Positions 25,743-32,055 of a DNA stretch of 36,118 nucleotides are shown piece by piece. This DNA comes from Azospirillum sp. (GTDB lineage: Bacteria > Pseudomonadota > Alphaproteobacteria > Azospirillales > Azospirillaceae), in NCBI GenBank assembly GCA_027483805.1, contig JAIXTS010000230.1:1-36118 (forward strand), given 5' to 3'. Positions within the stretch are counted from its first letter, which is position 1. Every line of letters begins with the position of its first letter. A program made the translations under genes and the position numbers. The notes beneath the pieces are model-generated. The model saw only the letters and a program-made list of their open reading frames with translations. It was not told the origin of the DNA and searched no databases.

Positions 25743-27428
25743 TCAGATCTGGACCGTCAGGTCGATGAACAGGCGTGTGCGCTGCCCCTCCGCCCCCGGC
25801 AACGGCAGGGCGCGCAGGGTGCGGGCCAGCTCCGCCGACAGGTTGGCCTTGCCCAGCAGGCCCAGGCGCACACCGGCGCCGGCCGACACAAGATGCGTGC
25901 TGGCCGCGACGCTGTCCCAGACCCGGCCCGTATCGACAAAGCCGTAGACGGTGACCCCGTCCAGCCGTTCCACCCCCGGATTCCAGGCGCGGCGCAGTTC
26001 CAGCCCGGCGCCCACCCCGTTGGGGCCCGACAGGTCACCCCCATTATAACCGCGCCCGAACCGGCTGCCGCCCAGCGCGAACTCCTCCCCCGCCAGCAGC
26101 GTATCGGGCGTATATTGCCCGGCAACTGTCAGGGTGGCGCCGATATCGGCGGGCAGACGGCGGCCATAGGCGATTTCGGCATTGACCTTGGTATACCAGG
26201 GATCGGGCCGCAGGCGGCTGGCGGCCCGATCCGCCCGGCCCGTCGCACCGGCCATGTCCAGCCCCTGGGTCACCCCGGCCTGGGCAAACAGGTCACCGCC
26301 CAGGAACCTCAACTGGCTATAACTGACTTTGGCATCAATGCTCCGCCACCGGTCACGGCTGAAGGGCAGGTTCAGTAATTCCACGGTCGCGGTCTGCGCG
26401 TTCCACCCCGCCTCCACGCTCAGGTTGCGGGCGCGCGACCGGATCAGGGGCAGCGACAGGCGCTGTCCCGCCCCATAGGATTCGGTGGCCACGGCAAAGG
26501 GCTTCAGTGCCGCCCCTGGCCGTCCGCGGCTGTAATTGGCATTGCTGGTCAGCGACAGGCCGCTGCCGGCCAGCGGCTGAACCCAGCGGCCATTGGCCGA
26601 CCGCTGTTCACTGATCCGTGGCGTGGCCGACAGGGTCAGGCCCATCTGCTCGCCCAGCCCCAGGGGTGCATTGGCGGCAATATCGACAAAGGCCGACCAG
26701 GGGCCGGCAAAGTCCGACCCGCGATTGCCCATCCCGGCCACCAGTGCATAGGGCGTTTGTGTGTAACCGACCAGCAGTTCGGCGGCACCGAAACTGTCGC
26801 CCGGCCGGACCAGCCCCGTCACCGTCACGCCCGGCAGATCATCCACCAGCAGCAACCCGCGTTCGATCAGATCAACCCGCGCCGGCCGCGCAGCCAGGGC
26901 ATCGGCCAGCCTTGCCTCCACCCGCGCCCGATCCCGCGCGCCCCCGCCTTCCACCCGGGCCCGCTCCAGATGGCCTTCGATGACGCGGATGGTGATGGTC
27001 TGGTCGCGCAATTCCTGCGCCGGCACAAAGACGCGGGTCAGGCCATAGCCCCGTTCCAGATATTGTGTCTGGATCTGATCGGCCAGGGCCGAGACCTCGG
27101 CCAGGGTCACCGGCTTGGCGATCAGGGCGGCGATGGCGGCGGCGAAATCCTGTTCCGGATTGAAGATTGTGGCGCCTTCCACGGCGATGCGCGCCAGGGG
27201 GAAACGCAGATCACCGGCCCCGGCGGCGGGTGTGCCCTTGCGCTGCGCCGGAATGGAAAATTGTAGCTGTGCCTTGGGTGCCTTGCGCATTTCCTCCAGC
27301 GGGGCCGGCACGCTGGGGCGGCCGGGCTCCACCGTACCCGGCAGGCGGCCACCCGGAACGGGCTGCGCATCGGCCCCCGCCGGCGCCAGAACGGCCGCCA
27401 CGCCTGCAATCGCCAACCGCCGTCTCAT
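25743..27428 (-). CDS. Two-partner secretion outer-membrane transporter TpsB (ShlB/FhaC/HecB family)
   Basis: A 561-residue outer-membrane protein of the Omp85/TpsB superfamily that threads the TpsA partner to the cell surface. After a signal peptide (MRRRLAIAGVAAVLAPAGADA) and a Pro-rich linker comes a POTRA_2-type region (about 70-150, containing YLERGYGLTRVFVPAQ and IRVIEGHLERARVEG), a second POTRA-like stretch (VDLIERGLLLVDDLPGVTV), then a 16-strand-type barrel. The loop-6 motif reads FGRGYNGG, matching the (V/I)RGY signature, and VYGFVDTGRVWD is the conserved late-strand motif. The frame is open to a TTG at 27461; the ATG at 27428 is preferred for its signal peptide and AGGGGAAGG upstream. 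It is the first gene of the operon, and tpsA follows after 11 bp. Confidence 0.92.
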   Translation of the reverse strand: MRRRLAIAGVAAVLAPAGADAQPVPGGRLPGTVEPGRPSVPAPLEEMRKAPKAQLQFSIPAQRKGTPAAGAGDLRFPLARIAVEGATIFNPEQDFAAAIAALIAKPVTLAEVSALADQIQTQYLERGYGLTRVFVPAQELRDQTITIRVIEGHLERARVEGGGARDRARVEARLADALAARPARVDLIERGLLLVDDLPGVTVTGLVRPGDSFGAAELLVGYTQTPYALVAGMGNRGSDFAGPWSAFVDIAANAPLGLGEQMGLTLSATPRISEQRSANGRWVQPLAGSGLSLTSNANYSRGRPGAALKPFAVATESYGAGQRLSLPLIRSRARNLSVEAGWNAQTATVELLNLPFSRDRWRSIDAKVSYSQLRFLGGDLFAQAGVTQGLDMAGATGRADRAASRLRPDPWYTKVNAEIAYGRRLPADIGATLTVAGQYTPDTLLAGEEFALGGSRFGRGYNGGDLSGPNGVGAGLELRRAWNPGVERLDGVTVYGFVDTGRVWDSVAASTHLVSAGAGVRLGLLGKANLSAELARTLRALPLPGAEGQRTRLFIDLTVQI

Positions 27429-27629
27429 CCTTATCCGGGCCTTCCCCTGCCGCATGGGCAAAGATTTAAGCCGGATGGGATAGGTTATGCCAGTCGTTTA
27501 TGCGTTAACCTCTCGGAAGAAACGCCGATTAACCATAGAGGCGCGTAAGTCGAGATACAATCAGAAGCCGTGGAGTACACATCTTTTGGTGGTATCTCGC
27601 GTATTGCGTGCCGGCAATTCTTGCGTGCA

Positions 27630-28478
27630 CTATACCTGTTCGCCATCGGGTGTGATCACCTGTCCTTCCCGCGCCACCAGGGCACCGGGATGGATGGCAC
27701 GGGCGGCGGCCCCGATCTCGTCCAGCATGGCATCGGTGCGGTCGGGGCAATGATGGAAGATCACGGGATGACGCACACCGGCATGGTCGGCCAGTCGCAG
27801 CGCCTCCTGCCAGGTGGAGTGGCCCCAGCCGACATGATCGGCATATTCGGTATCGCTGTAGCTGGCGTCATAGATCATGACATCGGCGCCCCGCACCAGA
27901 TCGGCGATGGTCTCATCCCGGCCGTGGGCAGGATGTTCGGTATCGGTGATCAGGCAGATGGACCGCCCCTGGTAATCGACGCGGTAGCCGGTGGCGCCGT
28001 TGGGATGGTTCAGCGGACAGGTGCGCACCACCAGACCCGACCGGGGTTCCAGGACCTGCCCACCCGTGAATTTCCGGTAATCCAGGCAACGCTCCAGCCC
28101 GCGCAGCGGCACGGGAAACAAGGGTGCGGCCATCAGGCTGCCCAGCACGCCGCCCAATGTCAGATCGGGGCCCAGATGCCCTTCCCACAGGCTGATGCGG
28201 CTGCGCCTGTCATGAAAGGGGGCAAAAAACGGGAAGCCCACGACATGATCGATATGGGAATGGGTGAAGAAAAGGTCGGCCGTCACCGGCTGCCCCGTCG
28301 CCTCCAGCGCGTCACCCAGCAGGCGGATGCCGGTACCGGCATCAAAGATCAGCAGATGCGGGCCGCAGCGCATTTCCAGGCAGGTGGTATTGCCGCCATA
28401 ACGCAGCGTATCGGCGCCCGTGGTGGCAATGCTGCCGCGCACACCCCAGAATCGTACAAAAAAGTCGCTGTCGCTCAT
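27630..28478 (-). CDS. MBL-fold metallo-hydrolase
   Basis: A 282-residue cytosolic metallo-beta-lactamase-fold protein. The metal-binding motif FTHSHIDHVVGFPFF (HxHxDH) lies near residue 90, with further likely ligands in NHPNGATGYR, LITDTEH and FHHCPDRTD. The RFWGVRGSIATTG opening and YGGNTTCLE stretch are characteristic of a bacterial MBL subgroup close to RNase Z/phosphodiesterase-like members. The substrate is not known. A phosphodiester such as a cyclic nucleotide is possible given the neighbours, but nothing in the sequence proves it. It is divergent from the tandem cNMP-binding gene (155-bp gap). A 201-bp stretch with no recognised motif separates its stop from the tpsB start, so it is probably not part of the tps operon's core. 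Confidence 0.9.
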   Translation of the reverse strand: MSDSDFFVRFWGVRGSIATTGADTLRYGGNTTCLEMRCGPHLLIFDAGTGIRLLGDALEATGQPVTADLFFTHSHIDHVVGFPFFAPFHDRRSRISLWEGHLGPDLTLGGVLGSLMAAPLFPVPLRGLERCLDYRKFTGGQVLEPRSGLVVRTCPLNHPNGATGYRVDYQGRSICLITDTEHPAHGRDETIADLVRGADVMIYDASYSDTEYADHVGWGHSTWQEALRLADHAGVRHPVIFHHCPDRTDAMLDEIGAAARAIHPGALVAREGQVITPDGEQV

Positions 28479-28633
28479 CTGCCGCCGGTCCGCCGCCCCT
28501 GTCCTGCTGGATCAACCGCGGACCCAACCGCCGCACTTTCAGCCAAGGATTGGAAAAGGGCAACCATCCACCGACCCCAGGCCCCAAGAATTCGGCACAG
28601 GTTCCGCTTGTGCGGGCATACAGACATACGTAA

Positions 28634-29425
28634 ATGATTGTTAATATTCGAGTGGCAGACTGCCCACCGCCGTCACCGAACAGGAAACCGGAATTGGAAG
28701 AGATCAATGTCGGACCGGGCAAGCTGCTGATCAAGGAAGGCGACTGGTCGGGCGATGCGTTCTTGATCATCAGTGGCCGGGTCGAGGTGTTCCGCGCCGT
28801 CAATGGCAGCAAGCACCGGCTGGCCACGCTGGGGCCGGGTGAAATCGCCGGCGAAATGGGCCTGATCGACAATGCCCCGCGCTCGGCCTGCATTGCCACC
28901 ATGGAGTCGACGCGCCTGGTGGTCATTTCCCGCGACCTGTTCGTGAAGCAGCTGCGCGCCAGCCCGCCGCTGGTGCGCTATGTGCTGCATTCGCTGGTGC
29001 GCATGCTGCGCGCCCTGAACGGCATTCCCACCGACCATGGCGATCCGCTGTTCGCCGATGATCCCATTGTATCGGAACGCACGCACAAGCTGTTGCGCCG
29101 TGACACGTTCGCACCCGGCCGCGTCATCTTCCGCCGGGGGGAGGCCGCGCACAGCGCCTATCTGATCCAGACGGGTCTGGTGGAGATCTGGAAGGAAACG
29201 GTCGACAATGAGGTCCAGGTCCTGGGGCAGGCGGGGCCGGGGGCGGTGTTCGGGGAAATGGCCCTGCTGCGCGATGCCAACCGCGCCGCCAATGTCACGG
29301 CCGTGGAAATGACCGTCTGCGAGGTGATCCCGCGCCAGCGGTTCGATGAATTGCTGCGCGCCGCCCCCGCCATGATCCGGCAGCTGATCACGTCCTATGT
29401 GCAGCGGATCGAACGCTCGGCCTGA
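28634..29425 (+). CDS. Tandem cyclic-nucleotide-binding domain protein
   Basis: A 263-residue protein with two CRP-like cyclic-nucleotide-binding domains (about 22-128 and 155-260) and no DNA-binding or enzymatic domain. Both phosphate-binding cassettes look usable: GEMGLIDNAPRSA (E74, R83) and FGEMALLRDANRAA (E208, R217). It may therefore bind two cAMP molecules and act through protein contacts. The ATG at 28634 has no good ribosome binding site, and a GTG at 28652 is an alternative. It is divergent from the MBL hydrolase and followed 98 bp later by the first GGDEF gene on the same strand. Together with the CHASE2 cyclase and the single-domain binder it suggests a local cAMP circuit. That is inference. 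Confidence 0.88.
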   Translation: MIVNIRVADCPPPSPNRKPELEEINVGPGKLLIKEGDWSGDAFLIISGRVEVFRAVNGSKHRLATLGPGEIAGEMGLIDNAPRSACIATMESTRLVVISRDLFVKQLRASPPLVRYVLHSLVRMLRALNGIPTDHGDPLFADDPIVSERTHKLLRRDTFAPGRVIFRRGEAAHSAYLIQTGLVEIWKETVDNEVQVLGQAGPGAVFGEMALLRDANRAANVTAVEMTVCEVIPRQRFDELLRAAPAMIRQLITSYVQRIERSA

Positions 29426-29523
29426 GACGGCCGCCGCCTGTACAGACGTATAGTTTTCCGATCCGGCATTGTGTGTATCCGCAGTGGCGTTAGGATTGGT
29501 GCGTATCGGCGGATCGTATCACC

Positions 29524-30729
29524 ATGATTGTACTGGACCTGACATCCCTGTGCCTTGCCAACAGCATCGTCACCGGCGTGACGGCGCTGGTGCTGCTGTC
29601 CATGCGCCAGCAGCATGCCGACATGCGGGGCGTCGGGTCCTGGGCTGCGGGCCAGGCGGCCTATGCGGGCGGGTTCCTGCTGCTGCTCCAGGTGGATGCT
29701 GATCCCCGTCCGCATGCGGCTTTGCCGGGCTTTTTCTGCCTGTTCACCGGTTCGCTGCTGATCAGTTTCGGGCTGCTGCGGTTCCTGCGGGCCGCCGGTG
29801 CCACGGTGCGCCGCGTCGTGGCGGCAACCGCATCGATTGTCTGGCTGCTGCTGTTGATGGCCGCCCTGATCTGGGACCGGCCGGGGCCGGTGCTGACCCT
29901 GATGCCCGCCATCCAGATCCTGGTTTCCGTCACCAACATGCTGATGCTCTGGCAATATGGGCGCGGCGCGCTGCGGACGCCGGCCCTGGCACTGGCCTTT
30001 GTCTTCTGCCTCTGGGCCCTGTTCTGCCTGATGCGCCTGGGCTTCATCCTGGCCAAGGGCCCGGATACGGGGGCCGCGATGGACACGCTGCCCGGCGCGG
30101 TCCTGGCCTCTACCCTGGTGCTGACCTGCCACGCGCTCGGCCTGGTCTGGCTGGTGGTGGGCCGTATGCAGCAGCATCTGCTGGCCCAGGCGCTGACCGA
30201 TCCCCTGACCCAGGCGCTGAACCGGCGCGGGCTGGAGGAACGGGGCCGGGAACAGCAATCGCTGGCCGATCGCGGCGGAGCGGCGTTCAGCGTGGTCACC
30301 TTCGACCTGGACCATTTCAAGCTGTTGAACGACACGCATGGCCATATGGTGGGCGATACGGTGCTGGTGCGGGTGGTGGAGACGGTTAAACAGCAGTTGC
30401 AGCCGTCCGATCTTGTCGCCCGGCTGGGCGGGGAGGAATTCTGCCTGCTGATGCCGGGAACGGCGGGCGCGGCAGCGTCCGGCGTTGCCGACCGCCTCCG
30501 CCACGCCATCGCCGACCTGCTGATCCCGGCCACCACGGGGCCCGTCAGCGTCACGGCCAGTTTTGGTGTTGCCTGGCATGGCACCCATGGACGGGACTGG
30601 CACGCACTTCTGGACGCGGCGGACCGGGCCCTTTATCAGGCCAAGAATCAGGGGCGCAACCGGGTCGAAACGGCACCGGCCGACCTGATGCCCCCACCGG
30701 TTCCCCTGCGGCTGATCGCGGGCTGCTGA
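29524..30729 (+). CDS. Membrane-bound GGDEF diguanylate cyclase, first paralogue
   Basis: A 401-residue protein with six hydrophobic segments (about 5-215) forming a membrane sensor region, followed by a GGDEF domain (about 222-385). The active-site motif is GGEEF (302-306), and the nucleotide/metal motif FDLDHFKLLNDTHGH is complete, so synthesis of c-di-GMP from two GTP is expected. The inhibitory I-site RxxD, normally five residues before the GGDEF motif, reads QPSD (293-296), so product inhibition is probably lost. It is closely related to the next gene over its whole length (both share TLxLTCHALGLVWLVVGR), indicating tandem duplication. The stop codon lies within the left arm of a 13-bp inverted repeat. 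Confidence 0.92.
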   Translation: MIVLDLTSLCLANSIVTGVTALVLLSMRQQHADMRGVGSWAAGQAAYAGGFLLLLQVDADPRPHAALPGFFCLFTGSLLISFGLLRFLRAAGATVRRVVAATASIVWLLLLMAALIWDRPGPVLTLMPAIQILVSVTNMLMLWQYGRGALRTPALALAFVFCLWALFCLMRLGFILAKGPDTGAAMDTLPGAVLASTLVLTCHALGLVWLVVGRMQQHLLAQALTDPLTQALNRRGLEERGREQQSLADRGGAAFSVVTFDLDHFKLLNDTHGHMVGDTVLVRVVETVKQQLQPSDLVARLGGEEFCLLMPGTAGAAASGVADRLRHAIADLLIPATTGPVSVTASFGVAWHGTHGRDWHALLDAADRALYQAKNQGRNRVETAPADLMPPPVPLRLIAGC

Positions 30730-30763
30730 TATCAAGGGGCAGGTCCATGACCCTTGATATCAG
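30726..30763. repeat. Perfect 13-bp inverted repeat over the GGDEF stop codon
   Basis: CTGATATCAAGGG (30726-30738) and its exact complement CCCTTGATATCAG (30751-30763) with a 12-nt loop. The left arm contains the TGA stop of the first GGDEF gene. It could be a transcript-end hairpin or processing site between the two paralogues, or a protein-binding palindrome. No T tract follows, so a simple intrinsic terminator is not assured. Confidence 0.7.
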
Positions 30764-30882
30764 CGCCGACGGGCGCAGTGGCATGACAGGTCAGATAACC
30801 ATACCCGCGTGTGCTTTCTGGATTGGGATTGCCGATACCAGCGAAAGGTGTAGCATCGCCCGCGAACAATATTGAGTTGCCG

Positions 30883-32037
30883 ATGCTGCCTGCCCTGGAT
30901 CTCGCCACCGTCTTCCTCACCAACAGCCTCATCGCCGGTGTGACGGCCCTGGTGCTGACAGTGCTGCGGCGCAATCAGCCGGGTATAGACGGTATCGGAT
31001 ACTGGGCGGCCGGCCAGGGGGCCTATGCCATCGGCTTTCTGCTTCTTTATCTGTCAATGACAGACGCGTTCCAGCCGACGGCCCTTCCCGGCTTCTTTTT
31101 CAGCTTCGCCGGCGCCCTGTTCACCAGTCTGGGCTTCCACCGTTTCCTGGATCTGCCCCGCCGGGCCGTGCGGGCGGCGGCGGGTGCCTTCCTGGCCGCC
31201 CTGCTGCTGCTGCCGCTATTGTCCCTGACGGGGCGGACGGGCCTGATCGTTGCCGCAACCACCGCCATACTGGGCAGTTCGGCGGCCTTGAACGCCTGGA
31301 TCCTGCTGCGCAACGGCAAGGGACAGCTGCGCCCCGCCGCCCTGACCCTGGCGGCACAGCATGGTTGCTGGGCCTTGTTTGCACTGGCCCGGTTGATCTT
31401 CATTGCGGTCAATGGTTTCGACCGGCCGGCCGCCATCTCCACCCTGGTTCCGGCCATGCTGATGGCAACGGTGATGCTGACCTGCCATGCATTGGGCCTG
31501 GTCTGGCTGGTGGTGGGACGCCTGCAGGAACATCTGGTGGTCCAGGCGGCGACCGACCCGCTGACCGGCGCCCTGAACCGCCGCGCACTGCTGACCCGGC
31601 TGGACCAGGAGCGGGCGCGGGCGGCACGCGACGGCATCGGTTTTGCGCTGGCAACCTTCGATCTGGACCATTTCAAGCTGCTGAATGACACCCATGGCCA
31701 TGCCGTGGGCGATGCCACCCTGGTGGGTGTGGTGGAGACGGCCCGCCGGCTGCTGCGACCGCAGGACGCTGTGGCCCGCCTGGGGGGCGAGGAATTCTGC
31801 CTGTTGCTGCCGGGCGTGACCGGTGACGATGCCCTGGCCCTCACGGAACGGATTCGTGCAGAAGTGGCCAACCTGTCGATCGACAGCCCGGCGGGGCCTG
31901 TCGATGTCGCGGCCAGTTTCGGCGTGGCCTGGTACGGCACGCACGGACAGGACTGGTCCGCGCTGCTGAAAGCCGCCGACGGCGCCCTTTATTGCGCCAA
32001 ACGGCTGGGCCGCAACCAGGTGGTGGCCGCGGCCTGA
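30883..32037 (+). CDS. Membrane-bound GGDEF diguanylate cyclase, second paralogue
   Basis: A 384-residue protein with the same plan as its upstream neighbour: about six membrane helices (4-213) and a GGDEF domain (about 222-382). GGEEF is at 301-305, and FDLDHFKLLNDTHGH is identical to the first paralogue. Here the I-site is intact (RPQD, R292 and D295), so c-di-GMP feedback inhibition is expected. The ATG at 30883 is preferred to the one at 30811 because it aligns with the start of the first paralogue and makes the first membrane segment N-terminal. A TTGAG lies about six bases upstream. The stop at 32037 faces the converging RTX gene 18 bp away. Confidence 0.92.
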   Translation: MLPALDLATVFLTNSLIAGVTALVLTVLRRNQPGIDGIGYWAAGQGAYAIGFLLLYLSMTDAFQPTALPGFFFSFAGALFTSLGFHRFLDLPRRAVRAAAGAFLAALLLLPLLSLTGRTGLIVAATTAILGSSAALNAWILLRNGKGQLRPAALTLAAQHGCWALFALARLIFIAVNGFDRPAAISTLVPAMLMATVMLTCHALGLVWLVVGRLQEHLVVQAATDPLTGALNRRALLTRLDQERARAARDGIGFALATFDLDHFKLLNDTHGHAVGDATLVGVVETARRLLRPQDAVARLGGEEFCLLLPGVTGDDALALTERIRAEVANLSIDSPAGPVDVAASFGVAWYGTHGQDWSALLKAADGALYCAKRLGRNQVVAAA

Positions 32038-32055
32038 CCCGCCGCCACGCGCAGC

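Noticed and set aside
27429-27629. A promoter for the tps operon
   Set aside because: The gap has AT-rich spots and GTTAAC sequences, but no -35/-10 pair of good quality could be chosen on the minus strand, so no promoter is listed.
28342-28926. A 194-codon minus-strand frame overlapping the MBL gene and the tandem cNMP-binding gene
   Set aside because: It overlaps two well-supported genes in other frames and has no family resemblance.
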